Shown here in pieces: positions 9,591 to 19,507 of a stretch of 55,117 nt of DNA. The position numbers and the translations under genes were made by a program. The notes under the pieces are model-generated. The model saw only the letters and a list, made by a program, of their open reading frames with translations. It did no database searches and was not told where the DNA came from. The stretch is from Candidatus Pacearchaeota archaeon. GTDB taxonomy: Archaea; Nanobdellota; Nanobdellia; Pacearchaeales; GW2011-AR1. Where the stretch lies: contig JAFCEE010000001.1 of assembly GCA_017609285.1 (NCBI GenBank), forward strand, positions 82,475 through 137,591, written 5' to 3'. Every line of letters starts with the position of its first letter. Position 1 is the first letter of the stretch.

Positions 9591-10115
9591 ATGAAAGGGA
9601 TAAAAACTTTAATGCTGGTTATGGTAGTAAGTTTTTTAATTGCTAGTTTTTGGAGCAAGGTTCCTGTTATTAAAGAAACAGTGCATTTTGTTTTAGATCC
9701 TACTGCTGGCTCTCTTCTTAATTGGGATAAAACTCTTGGCATGTTTATTATTGTTTTTGTTATATCTATGGTCTTAACTTTTGTACAAAAATATGGAACA
9801 GACCAAGTGACATTAAAGAAAATAAAAGAAGAACAGAAACTATTGCAAGAAGAAATTAAGAAATATAAAGACAGGCCAGAAAAGATTTTAGAATTGAACA
9901 AAAAACAGATGGAGATTATACCAAAAACTTTTGATATTACAATGAAACCTCTTATTTATACATTTATCCCTTTTATCTTATTTTTCAGATGGTTTAATGA
10001 TTATTTTTCTCTTGTCGAATATAAGTTTTTTGGATTTTTGAATTGGTTTTGGTTTTATTTAATTTTCTCTATTGTGATTAGTAGCATTTTGAGGAAAGTT
10101 TTTAAAGTGGCTTAG
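9591..10115 (+). CDS. DUF106 / EMC3-TMCO1-Oxa1 superfamily membrane insertase-like protein
   Basis: Three TM segments with central coiled coil, downstream of SecY as in many archaea. Confidence 0.85.
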   Translation: MKGIKTLMLVMVVSFLIASFWSKVPVIKETVHFVLDPTAGSLLNWDKTLGMFIIVFVISMVLTFVQKYGTDQVTLKKIKEEQKLLQEEIKKYKDRPEKILELNKKQMEIIPKTFDITMKPLIYTFIPFILFFRWFNDYFSLVEYKFFGFLNWFWFYLIFSIVISSILRKVFKVA

Positions 10116-10128
10116 TCTGGATTTGGGA

Positions 10129-10515
10129 ATGGCAAAAGAAGACTATCTATTAAGATTCAGTTTGTTAGAACAAGAATCTAATAAATTACAAGAACAATTA
10201 CAAATAGTGGGCAGGGAGATTTCTGAGCTTGAAAGTTTAAGGCTTAGCATAGAAAAACTTGACAAAACAAAAGAAAAAGAGATTTTAGCTAATCTGGGAA
10301 GAGGTATTTTTATTAAATCTGAAATAAAAGAAAAGGAATTGTTTGTTAATGTTGGTTCTGGTGTCGTTCTGAAAAAGAAACCTCGAGATGCTGTGAAAAT
10401 TATAGATAAGCAGATTGGCCAGTTAGGTAGCTTGAGACAGAATTTAGAAGAAGAGATTGAGAAAATAAATTTAAGGTTGCAGGAATTAGTTGAAGAAGTG
10501 CAAAGAGCTCAATAA
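10129..10515 (+). CDS. pfdA: Prefoldin alpha subunit
   Basis: Two coiled coils flanking beta hairpins; LGRGIFIKSEIKE...VNVGSGVVLKK; ATG at 10129 preferred over TTG at 10123. Confidence 0.88.
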   Translation: MAKEDYLLRFSLLEQESNKLQEQLQIVGREISELESLRLSIEKLDKTKEKEILANLGRGIFIKSEIKEKELFVNVGSGVVLKKKPRDAVKIIDKQIGQLGSLRQNLEEEIEKINLRLQELVEEVQRAQ

Positions 10516-11321
10516 CTTTTCCCAACTTTCTTCACAAATTTTTCTAAACTGAGAATTCCTAGCTCGCTTACAATAGCTTTAATATATTTTCCTGGAATTG
10601 ATTCAAAAGTAGGATTCCTTATTTTTATGTTTCTTGGGGCTTTTTTCCAGACCTCATGAAAATCTCGCTCTTCTAATTCAACTTCTTTTGTGAACTTCCA
10701 TGAGTCAGCAAGAATATATAGAGGAATTTTGTTATTGTAAGCTATTTGAGCAAATAAACCGCTTCCGACTTTATTTATTATTCTGTCTTTCAAAATAGCA
10801 TCTGCTCCAAAGAAAACCATATCTACTTTTTTTGTTTCCTGTTCTCTTGTTAAGGCTATTTTTGCAGCTGAATCAACAAATTGGGTAACAGGAATGCCTG
10901 CCTTTCTTAATTCGCGCGCTGTTTTTCTGCCTTGATATAAAGGTCTTGTCTCAGTATTGTAAACCTCAAATTTCTTTCCTTTTTTCTTAGCATAAATTAA
11001 AGCTTGAACTACAGTAGTAGAATGACAGTGAGTAAATATAACTGAATTTTTTTTTATTAACCTAGAAGTTAATGAGTTAATCTTGTTCTGGGTTTTGGCA
11101 AAATGTTGTAGGATTTTTTTTAAACCTAATTTTTCATACTTGTTTAAGGTATTAATTAGAAGAGGTTCTGTTGGTCTCGCTTTTATCAGTTTTTTTCTAG
11201 TCTCTTTTGTTGGTAAAAGAGAGTAGGCTTTTAATGCAGCTTTAGCAATATCTCTAGCTCCCTGTATTTTAATCTGCTTAATATTTTTTACTATCTTTTC
11301 TACCTGCTCTTTTTTCCTCAT
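10509..11321 (-). CDS. Ribose-1,5-bisphosphate isomerase / eIF2B-alpha-like protein
   Basis: THCHSTTVVQAL, YNTETRPLYQGRKTARELRKAGIPVT, FFGADAI, KVGSGLFA motifs. Confidence 0.88.
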   Translation of the reverse strand: MRKKEQVEKIVKNIKQIKIQGARDIAKAALKAYSLLPTKETRKKLIKARPTEPLLINTLNKYEKLGLKKILQHFAKTQNKINSLTSRLIKKNSVIFTHCHSTTVVQALIYAKKKGKKFEVYNTETRPLYQGRKTARELRKAGIPVTQFVDSAAKIALTREQETKKVDMVFFGADAILKDRIINKVGSGLFAQIAYNNKIPLYILADSWKFTKEVELEERDFHEVWKKAPRNIKIRNPTFESIPGKYIKAIVSELGILSLEKFVKKVGKSY

Positions 11322-11452
11322 TTTAAGAAGAAGAAAAAAGAATATAAAAAACTTGCTAAGGCAGGAAAACTCTATAAAAACTCACATTTTTACTTCATGG
11401 CATCTTTTACAAATTTCGTAGGATTTAAAAATAATCACTTCTTCATGCCCTT

Positions 11453-12310
11453 ATGTTAGAAATGCTTTTGAGTCCTAGAAGAGCAGAAAGAAACCCATGG
11501 GAAATGTTTTTTGTTGGTTTGTTTTATGCCTCCCTCTCCGTATTATTAGTTAATTGGATTTTTTCTTCTGATGCTGTTTTGTCAAAATATTCTGGTATGC
11601 TTGTAGTTACTTTTAGTGTTATGTTCTCTTTACCTTTTATGTTTTATTTAATTAAAAATGAAGAGGAAAAAGATATGGCTTATGAAGGTATGCTCAGAAT
11701 TTTGAGAGAGCATTCAAAAGCTTTAATAGCTTTGTTATGGTTGTTTCTTGGTTTTATTGTTGCTTTTTCTTTTTGGCATATTGTTCTGCCTTCAAACCAG
11801 AGTTTTCAAGTTCAGATTGAAACTTATTGTTTGATAAATAAACCTACTAAGTTTGAAGAATGTGTAAATGAGTATGAAGTAGAGGGTAGAGCTAAAACAA
11901 CTGCTTTTTTAACAGCAAAAGATAGGATATTTATGATTTTCGCAAATAATGTTTATGTTTTAATATTTACCTTAGTTTTCTCGCTAATATTTGGAGCAGG
12001 TGCTATATTTATTCTTGCTTGGAATGCAAGTGTAATAGCTGCAGCCATAGGAATTTTTACAAAATCTAATTTAAATCAGCTTCCCTTAGGTATATTGAGA
12101 TATATGATTCATGGCTTGCCGGAGATAGCGGCTTATTTTATCGCTGCTTTAGCAGGAGGTATAATTTCTGTAGCTGTTATAAAACACGATACCAAGTCTG
12201 AAAAATTCTGGAGTATTTTGCAGGATTCTTTAAATTTAATTATTATAGCCATAGTAATTTTATTTATAGCTGCTTTAGTTGAAGTTTTTATAACTCCTAT
12301 TTTGTTTTAA
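11453..12310 (+). CDS. SpoIIM-like (stage II sporulation protein M family) membrane protein
   Basis: Multi-TM; GAGAIFILAWNASVIAAAIG...HGLPEIAAYFIAALAGG. Confidence 0.85.
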   Translation: MLEMLLSPRRAERNPWEMFFVGLFYASLSVLLVNWIFSSDAVLSKYSGMLVVTFSVMFSLPFMFYLIKNEEEKDMAYEGMLRILREHSKALIALLWLFLGFIVAFSFWHIVLPSNQSFQVQIETYCLINKPTKFEECVNEYEVEGRAKTTAFLTAKDRIFMIFANNVYVLIFTLVFSLIFGAGAIFILAWNASVIAAAIGIFTKSNLNQLPLGILRYMIHGLPEIAAYFIAALAGGIISVAVIKHDTKSEKFWSILQDSLNLIIIAIVILFIAALVEVFITPILF

Positions 12311-12382
12311 AGTTTTATTAAGCGAACAAATAATAAAAGAACTTTTAAATAAATTTAAATAATCTTTTTTCAGTATAATAAA

Positions 12383-12523
12383 ATGGCAAAATTTGTTTGT
12401 ATAAATTGTGGATATAGATTTGAATCTGACACTGGGAAAAAAAGATGTCCATATTGTGGCCGCGAAGATGTAGAAGAAGAAAAATCAGCTGAAGAGCTTG
12501 TTGAAAAAGTTAGGGTTGAATAG
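12383..12523 (+). CDS. Small four-cysteine zinc-ribbon protein (46 aa, below ORF-track cutoff)
   Basis: MAKFVCINCGYRFESDTGKKRCPYCGREDVEEEKSAEELVEKVRVE; CxxC..CxxC; 5 bp upstream of aglB. Confidence 0.8.
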   Translation: MAKFVCINCGYRFESDTGKKRCPYCGREDVEEEKSAEELVEKVRVE

Positions 12524-12528
12524 AAAAA

Positions 12529-15500
12529 ATGCAAGGGGAAGAAGAAAAAATAATAGAGGAGAGAAAGAAACAGGTAATTAATTTTCTTTTCAAGAAAAAG
12601 TTTATTATTATTTTTATTGGCTTAATTATCTTGCTTGGTTTAGCATGGTATATAAGAACAGCTAATGTAGAGAATTTAAAAGATATCACAACTCAAGACT
12701 ATACCTTAGGTCCTGACTTAGACCCTTTTTTGTTTTTAAGATATGCAAAATATATAGTTAATAATGGCAGATTAATGGAACATGATTCTATGAGATATGT
12801 GCCTTTAGGTTATGATACAGCAAAAGAAACAAGATTGTTACCTTATATGATTGCTTACTTCCATAAGATAATAAGTCCTTTCACCCATGAAAGTTTTAAT
12901 TACTCTGCTGCTATGTTTCCTGCTTTCATGTTTCTGCTTACAGTGATAGCTTTCTTCCTTTTTGTCAGAAAGGTTTTTGAGGATAATAAGTATAGGGACT
13001 TGATTAGTTTAGTTTCTACAGCTTTTTTTACAGTTTCGCCTTCATTAGTTTCAAGGACCGTAGCTGGCATACCAGAAAAAGAATCTGCTGGCTTTTTTTT
13101 CATGTTTCTTGCTTTTTATTTTTTCTTATTCTCATGGAAAACTAAAAAATTAAAAAATACTATATTGCTTTCTTTTTTAGCTGGGTTATCGACCGCATTA
13201 ATGGGGTTAATATGGGGTGGTTGGATTTATATTTTTGTTAGTATTGCATTATTTGGTTTAATTAGCTTTGTTTTTGGCAAGATTGATAAAAAAAGATTTC
13301 TCTCTTATACTATCTGGCTTTCTGTTTCTTTTATTGTTGTTATTTTATTTTCAGCTGAATATTCTTTAAAAAGCCTGATAATCTCTACTTCATCTGGATT
13401 AAGTTTTGTTGTATTTTCTTTAATCTTTATAGATTTTTTAATTTTTCAGACAAAAATAAAAAATTTAAATTTTATAAAAAAATTAAGAGAAAAATTTCCT
13501 GACAGGATTATTTCATTGTGTTTTTTAGTAGTTATTGGAGTAATTTTTTCTAGTATATTTTTTGGTATTTCCTTTATCCCAAATTTTATTGGAGATATAT
13601 TATTTCATTTAACTCAGCCTTATGCAGATAGGCTCTCTTTTACAGTAGCAGAAAACAGGCAACCTTATTTTACTGATTGGAAAAATAGTTTTGGTCCTAG
13701 TTTTTTAAGCTTTTTTAATTCTTTATTTTTTAATAAAATAAATATATACTCAAAGTTTATTAATAATTTATTAAGTTCCATTCCTCTTTTCTTTTGGTTG
13801 TTTATAATTGGATCGGTTGTGATGGTAGATAAAACAATCCCCTTTCTTAAACAAAAAGATAGATTAATCTTAATATTGGCTTATGTTTTGTGTTTGTTTG
13901 GATTGGTTTTTAGTAGATATTCTACTCCAATTCCTATAGAGGATCAGATTCATTTGAGAGTCTATCATACCTTTATATTTCTTTGTTTCGGTGTTTCTGT
14001 TTTATTATATATTTTTTTATTTTATACCATAAGAAAAAAGGGTGAAGAAAGTCCTGTTTTAGAGAAGATCTTCTTTCCATTATTTCTTTTTTATCCTTTT
14101 GTGTGGTTTTTGGCAATCCTTGGGAACGATAAAAAACCATATTTCTTTCTAGATGGTACAAATGCTATTAGTAATTTTATTTATTTTGGAGGTGTGATCC
14201 TACTTATAGGTATTCTTGGAATTGTTGGTTACAAAACTCTATCTTTAAATAAAAAGAAATGGTACTCATTATCATTTGGAGCAGTTTTTCCATTACTCCT
14301 ATTTTTTTTATTGCTGTCAAAACCCTTTTCCTATTTAGTTTTCATTTTATTAATAATTAATGGAGTTATTTTGGTATATTTAATTATGGTATCAATATCA
14401 TCATCAACCGAGATAAGAGCAATTAATTTTTCTTATTTATTCTTGCTTGTATTTTTCTTTGTTAGCTTAATCGGAGCAAGAAGCGCTATAAGATTAATTA
14501 TGGTATTGTCAATTCCTGCAGCGGTTCTCGTAGGATTTTTATTTGTAAATATATGTTATTATCTAAAAGAATTTAAAACAAATGCATATTGGCGACGGAT
14601 AATGGCAGTAATTTTTGTATTTATTTTAATCTTGACAGTTTATTCGTTTATGGCAAATCCACTGACAATCTTCAAAGGTGTTTCAGAATGGTCAAAACAA
14701 CCAGGGCAGCTACAAGTTTCTCTGGCAAATGCAAAAGCCATGATTCCTTCAGTTTATACATACCAATGGCAGAAAGCAATGTCTTGGGTTAGGAATAATA
14801 CAGATAAAAATGCTGTTTTTAGTCATTGGTGGGATTATGGTTACTGGTTGCAGAGTATTGGCGAGAGAGCTACTGTTCTTGATGGAGGAAATTCAATTAG
14901 TTATTGGAATCATTTGTTAGGAAGGCATGTTTTGTGTGGGCAAACTGAAAATGAAGCTTTAGAATTTTTATATGTCCATAATGCCACTCATCTTTTGATA
15001 GACTCAACAGATATAGGAAAGTATTCTGCTTATTCTTCTATCGGCTCTGATGAAAATTATGATAGGTATAGTCAGATATCTACTTTTATAGAGGATGAAA
15101 GAAGAATGCAAGAAACAAAAAATGGAACCTTGCATGTTTATTTGGGAAGCATGTTTCTTGATCAAGATTATTCATGGCAAAAAGATAATGAAAAAGAATT
15201 TTTACCAGCTTATAGAACAGGGATTGGTGGAGTTATCTTAAAAATGAATAATGAAAATGTGCCGGAGAAAGCTGATGCAGTATTTGTATATCAGGGCAGA
15301 CAGTTTAACATTCCTCTTAGACATGTATATTTTAAAGGAAAGCTTTATGATTTTGGGGATGGTTATAGTGGTTGTTTGTATATAATTCCAAGAGTTATAA
15401 ATCAAGGGCAGGGTATATCAATAAATAATATTGGTTCTGGTCTATTTTTAACAGAGAAAACAATGAAAGCTTTATGGGTTAAGCTTTATTTATTTAATGA

Positions 15501-15717
15501 AGGCAAAAACTTTAAACTTGTCCATAAAGAACAGGATTTTGTTGTAGAAAATTTGAAAAATCAGGGGGTTGAAATAGAAGATATTATTGTTTACAATGGT
15601 GTAAGAGGACCAATAAAAATCTGGGAAATTAACTATCCAAAAAATATTGAGTATAAGCTAGAATATCTTGAGAAAGCATATCCTGAATCTGTAAGAATAG
15701 CTAAAGATGTTTTTTAG
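12529..15717 (+). CDS. aglB: Oligosaccharyltransferase STT3/AglB
   Basis: SHWWDYGYWLQSIGERATVLDGGNS (WWDYG signature); LGPDLDPFLFLRYAKYI DxD-type loop; N-terminal multi-TM. Confidence 0.97.
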   Translation: MQGEEEKIIEERKKQVINFLFKKKFIIIFIGLIILLGLAWYIRTANVENLKDITTQDYTLGPDLDPFLFLRYAKYIVNNGRLMEHDSMRYVPLGYDTAKETRLLPYMIAYFHKIISPFTHESFNYSAAMFPAFMFLLTVIAFFLFVRKVFEDNKYRDLISLVSTAFFTVSPSLVSRTVAGIPEKESAGFFFMFLAFYFFLFSWKTKKLKNTILLSFLAGLSTALMGLIWGGWIYIFVSIALFGLISFVFGKIDKKRFLSYTIWLSVSFIVVILFSAEYSLKSLIISTSSGLSFVVFSLIFIDFLIFQTKIKNLNFIKKLREKFPDRIISLCFLVVIGVIFSSIFFGISFIPNFIGDILFHLTQPYADRLSFTVAENRQPYFTDWKNSFGPSFLSFFNSLFFNKINIYSKFINNLLSSIPLFFWLFIIGSVVMVDKTIPFLKQKDRLILILAYVLCLFGLVFSRYSTPIPIEDQIHLRVYHTFIFLCFGVSVLLYIFLFYTIRKKGEESPVLEKIFFPLFLFYPFVWFLAILGNDKKPYFFLDGTNAISNFIYFGGVILLIGILGIVGYKTLSLNKKKWYSLSFGAVFPLLLFFLLLSKPFSYLVFILLIINGVILVYLIMVSISSSTEIRAINFSYLFLLVFFFVSLIGARSAIRLIMVLSIPAAVLVGFLFVNICYYLKEFKTNAYWRRIMAVIFVFILILTVYSFMANPLTIFKGVSEWSKQPGQLQVSLANAKAMIPSVYTYQWQKAMSWVRNNTDKNAVFSHWWDYGYWLQSIGERATVLDGGNSISYWNHLLGRHVLCGQTENEALEFLYVHNATHLLIDSTDIGKYSAYSSIGSDENYDRYSQISTFIEDERRMQETKNGTLHVYLGSMFLDQDYSWQKDNEKEFLPAYRTGIGGVILKMNNENVPEKADAVFVYQGRQFNIPLRHVYFKGKLYDFGDGYSGCLYIIPRVINQGQGISINNIGSGLFLTEKTMKALWVKLYLFNEGKNFKLVHKEQDFVVENLKNQGVEIEDIIVYNGVRGPIKIWEINYPKNIEYKLEYLEKAYPESVRIAKDVF

Positions 15718-15857
15718 AATTTAAAACATGATTTGTTTTTAGAGAAACAATTAATTAAATTTTTCGACAAAAATCAGCATTAATTATTAGACACAGATTA
15801 TTAACAATATGGTATAGATAAGATTAAATTTTAAAACCCTTTTTCCCTAAAATTTAA

Positions 15858-16865
15858 ATGAATCCATTATTATTTTTCCCTGTTTTCATAGCTTTTTTTG
15901 TAACTTTTCTAGTTTTGCCTTCATGGATTAAAAGGGCAAAAAAAATAGGGCTTGTCTGGGAAGATATGAATAAATATAAGAAAAGAAAAGTGGCTGGTTC
16001 TGGTGGGATAACTATTGTTTTAGGCTTTATTCTTGCGATTTTATTTTATATAGCATTAAGAACCTTTTATTTTAATTCAAATGAGAAAATAATTGAAATT
16101 TTTGCACTACTAACTTCGATTTTAGTACTTGCTGGACTTGGTTTTGTCGATGACTTGTTAGGATGGAGACATGGAGGCCTTAGAAAAAGACACAGATTAT
16201 TTTTGTGTTTTTTTGCTGCTATTCCCTTAATGGTAATAAATGCAGGCCATAGTACAATTGTCTTACCTTTTTTTGGTTTGGTCAATCTTAAATTAGTTTA
16301 TCCTTTAATCTTAATTCCAATTGGAATTGTTGGCGCAACAACAACATTTAACTTTTTAGCTGGTTACAATGGTTTAGAAGCTGGACAAGGGATATTGTTG
16401 ATCGGAGCATTAAGTTTAGTTGCGTATTTAACTGGTACAAGTTGGCTAGCTTTAATTGGCTTATGTATGGTTTTTTCTTTACTTGCTTTTTGGATTTTTA
16501 ATAAATATCCTGCCAAAGTATTTCCAGGTGATGTTCTTACTTATCCTGTTGGCGGTCTAATTGCAATAATGGCAATACTTGGAAATTTTGAAAGAATAGC
16601 TGTTTTTTTCTTTATTCCTTATATTTTTGAAACTTTTTTAAAATTAAGAGGTAAGCTAATTAAACAATCATTCGGAAAACCGAAAAAAGATAACAGCTTA
16701 GAGCTTGCTTATAAAAAAGTTTATAGTTTAAATCATCTCGCTATTTTATTTTGGAAGAAAGTTAAAGGCAAGGCTTATGAAAAAGATGTTGTTATTTTTG
16801 TTTATATTTTGCAGATAATAATAATCTTATTAGGATTTGTTTTGTTCGGGAGCAGTATTTTTTAA
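15858..16865 (+). CDS. GPT-type UDP-GlcNAc:dolichyl-phosphate GlcNAc-1-phosphotransferase (GT4/MraY superfamily)
   Basis: FNFLAGYNGLEAGQG, GFVDDLLGWRHGGLRKRHR, multi-TM. Confidence 0.93.
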   Translation: MNPLLFFPVFIAFFVTFLVLPSWIKRAKKIGLVWEDMNKYKKRKVAGSGGITIVLGFILAILFYIALRTFYFNSNEKIIEIFALLTSILVLAGLGFVDDLLGWRHGGLRKRHRLFLCFFAAIPLMVINAGHSTIVLPFFGLVNLKLVYPLILIPIGIVGATTTFNFLAGYNGLEAGQGILLIGALSLVAYLTGTSWLALIGLCMVFSLLAFWIFNKYPAKVFPGDVLTYPVGGLIAIMAILGNFERIAVFFFIPYIFETFLKLRGKLIKQSFGKPKKDNSLELAYKKVYSLNHLAILFWKKVKGKAYEKDVVIFVYILQIIIILLGFVLFGSSIF

Positions 16866-16866
16866 A

Positions 16867-18096
16867 ATGTTTAATAAAATAAAAGACTTAAAAAAAGACG
16901 AGTTTATAAGAGGGAGTTTTGTTCTCTTTATTATGGTTAATGCTTTTAATTTTTTAAATTATATTTTCCATTTCAGTATGGCAAGAATGTTGGTCCCTGC
17001 TGACTATGGTATCCTAGCTGTTTTAATGTCTGTAGCTTATATATTTACTGTCCCATCTGAAGCAATTCAAACAATCATAACAAGATACACAGCAAGATTG
17101 AATATTAAAAAGAAATATGGGGAAATAAAAGATTTATTAGGAAGAAGTTTAAAGAAAGGTCTAAAAATAGCAAGTATGATTTTTGTTTTGTTTTTGTTTT
17201 TTTCACCTTTTCTCTCGTTGTTTTTAAAAATAAATTTTTTGTTGTTTGCAGTAACAGGTTCTCTCGTTTTTTGTTTTTTTCTTCTACCAATAGGTAGAGG
17301 TATACTACAAGGACAAAAGAAATTTATTGCTCTTGGAACTAATATGATAATAGAAGGATTTTTAAAAGTATTTCTTGCTATTTTTCTTGTATTTTTAGGA
17401 TTCGGAGTCTTTGGAGCTATAGGTGCTGTTATTTTTGGAGCTTTTACTGCTTTTTTTCTCACTTTTATTCCAATAAAAAAAATTATAAAAAGTAAAAGGA
17501 AAAGGACCTCTGTAAAAGGAATTTTCTCTTATAGTTTTCCTGTTTTTTTAGTGGTTTTAAGTGTAATTTTAATGTATAGTCTTGACATAATTTTTGCAAA
17601 AAGATTTTTTTCTCCTGATATAGCAGGGAAATATGCTGTTGCTTCTATGCTCGGAAGAATGATTTTTTTTGCAACCTTTGCAATAAGTAAAGCTATGTTT
17701 CCTATTACAAGTGAGAGTTTTGATAGGGGTGGAGAAACTAAAAAATTATTCGGAAAAGCATTTTTTTTAGTAACAGGGATCTGTATTATAGTTTTAATTA
17801 TTTATTGGCTTTTTCCAAAATTAATTATCTCTATTTTGTTTGGAAAACAGTATATTGAAATTGCCAATATTTTAATTTTTGTGGGTCTTGCCTTAAGCTT
17901 TGTTTCTTTAACAAATTTATCCTTACTATACGCTATATCTATACACAAAAAAAACACTTCGTTTTTCTTTATTTTTGTCTTTGTAGAAATTTTATTTTTT
18001 ATTTTTTTACATAAAAGTTTACTTGAATTTTCTATTGGATTTATGATAGCAAACTTTATAATGTTCCTTGCTTCTTTAATTTTTATTAAAAGATAA
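16867..18096 (+). CDS. Oligosaccharide flippase (Wzx/MATE-like)
   Basis: Multi-TM, VPADYGILAVLMSVAYI; ATG at 16867 preferred. Confidence 0.88.
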   Translation: MFNKIKDLKKDEFIRGSFVLFIMVNAFNFLNYIFHFSMARMLVPADYGILAVLMSVAYIFTVPSEAIQTIITRYTARLNIKKKYGEIKDLLGRSLKKGLKIASMIFVLFLFFSPFLSLFLKINFLLFAVTGSLVFCFFLLPIGRGILQGQKKFIALGTNMIIEGFLKVFLAIFLVFLGFGVFGAIGAVIFGAFTAFFLTFIPIKKIIKSKRKRTSVKGIFSYSFPVFLVVLSVILMYSLDIIFAKRFFSPDIAGKYAVASMLGRMIFFATFAISKAMFPITSESFDRGGETKKLFGKAFFLVTGICIIVLIIYWLFPKLIISILFGKQYIEIANILIFVGLALSFVSLTNLSLLYAISIHKKNTSFFFIFVFVEILFFIFLHKSLLEFSIGFMIANFIMFLASLIFIKR

Positions 18097-18112
18097 GGGA
18101 AAATAAAGGAGA

Positions 18113-18889
18113 ATGTTAAGTATAATTATTCCTGCGTATAATGAAGAGTCAAGAATAGGCAAGACATTAGAAGCTTATGGGAAATTTTTTGAGGAGTTAA
18201 AGAAAAAAAAGAAAATTAAAGATTTTGAAATTATTGTTGTCTTGAATGCATGTGTTGATGATACTTTAAAAGTTGTTGAAAAGTTAGAAAAAGAATTTAA
18301 AGAAATAAAACATTTAGAATTTAGAAAAGCTGGAAAAGGATTTGCTATAATAGAAGGATTTAAAGAAGCATTGAAAGAAGAAGCAAGTTTGATTGGTTTT
18401 GTTGATGCTGATATGGCCACAAAACCAGAATTTTTTTATAACTTGATTAGGGATATTGAAAATTATGACGGCGTAATTGCCAGTAGGGGATTAAAAGAGA
18501 GCAAGGTAAAAACAAGTTTCACAAGAAAATTGACTAACCGAGGATTTAATTTTGTTGTAAGAAGTCTTCTTTTTTTACCTTTTAAAGATACTCAATGTGG
18601 AGCTAAATTATTTAAACGAGAAGCATTGAATGAAGTAATAAATGAAATAGGAATGACTGAATGGGCTTTTGATGTTGATTTGTTGCATAAGTTAAGAAAG
18701 AAGGGATTTAAAGTCAAAGAAATTCCTACTGTATGGGAAGACAAAAAGAATTCAAAATTAAACTTAACAGTTGTTCCATTCAAGATGTTCTCATCTATAA
18801 TCAGATTAAGGCTCTTAAATTCTCCTTTCAGATTTGTCGTCAGAGCATATGACAAATTGCCTGAAAAAATTAAAATTCATAATTTGTAA
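18113..18889 (+). CDS. GT2 family glycosyltransferase (dolichyl-phosphate sugar synthase-like)
   Basis: LSIIIPAYNEESRIGKTLEAY...GFVDADMAT...DTQCGAKLFKREAL. Confidence 0.9.
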   Translation: MLSIIIPAYNEESRIGKTLEAYGKFFEELKKKKKIKDFEIIVVLNACVDDTLKVVEKLEKEFKEIKHLEFRKAGKGFAIIEGFKEALKEEASLIGFVDADMATKPEFFYNLIRDIENYDGVIASRGLKESKVKTSFTRKLTNRGFNFVVRSLLFLPFKDTQCGAKLFKREALNEVINEIGMTEWAFDVDLLHKLRKKGFKVKEIPTVWEDKKNSKLNLTVVPFKMFSSIIRLRLLNSPFRFVVRAYDKLPEKIKIHNL

Positions 18890-18890
18890 G

Positions 18891-19505
18891 ATGTTAAAAA
18901 AACAAAAAGAAAAATGCTTGAATCTGGGTTGTGGAAAAAGTTATATGAAAAGCAATGAAAAACAAGAATGGATAAATTTAGATTTCATAAAGTTTCCAAA
19001 AGTTGATGTGGTCCATGATCTTGAAAATTTCCCTTATCCTTTTCAAAATAACACTTTTGACAAAATTTTTTGTTCTCATATATTAGAGCATCTTTCTGAT
19101 TTGAGAAGGGTTGTGAAAGAAATTTACAGAATAAGTAAAGACCAAGCGATAATAAAAATAAGAGTTCCTCATTTTAGCAATTTTACTTATTATACAGACC
19201 CAACACACAAGATACCTTTTGCTTATCTAACTTTTGATAATTTATTAGGTAATTTTATTTATGAGACAGAATATAAAGATAAAAAAGCTCCTCTTTTCAA
19301 AATCTTAAAAAGAAAATTGAACTTTACGCGAACAAGAGCTACTTTTCTTAATAAGATAATAAATCCTATCCTAAACATAAATCCTATAATGTATGAAAGA
19401 TTTTTTTGTTGGATTTTCCCCTGTTCTGAAGTTATATTTGATTTAAAGATAATAAAAAATAAAAAACAAAGGAAGAAGATAATCATTGAAGGAGCGGCTA
19501 TCTAA
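18891..19505 (+). CDS. Class I SAM-dependent methyltransferase
   Basis: CLNLGCGKSYM...VDVVHDLENFPYPFQNNTFDKIFCSHILEHL; ATG at 18891. Confidence 0.88.
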   Translation: MLKKQKEKCLNLGCGKSYMKSNEKQEWINLDFIKFPKVDVVHDLENFPYPFQNNTFDKIFCSHILEHLSDLRRVVKEIYRISKDQAIIKIRVPHFSNFTYYTDPTHKIPFAYLTFDNLLGNFIYETEYKDKKAPLFKILKRKLNFTRTRATFLNKIINPILNINPIMYERFFCWIFPCSEVIFDLKIIKNKKQRKKIIIEGAAI

Positions 19506-19507
19506 AA

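Noticed and set aside
837-9901. Long minus-strand ORFs antisense to the ribosomal operon (for example 837-1208, 2078-2530, 2968-3327, 9563-9901)
   Set aside because: Mirror translations of AT-rich, Lys-rich genes on the plus strand; low-complexity Ser/Phe/Leu content and no promoter or family signature
14589-14792. 67-aa plus-strand ORF inside aglB in another frame
   Set aside because: Nested within the conserved AglB coding sequence; no independent signal
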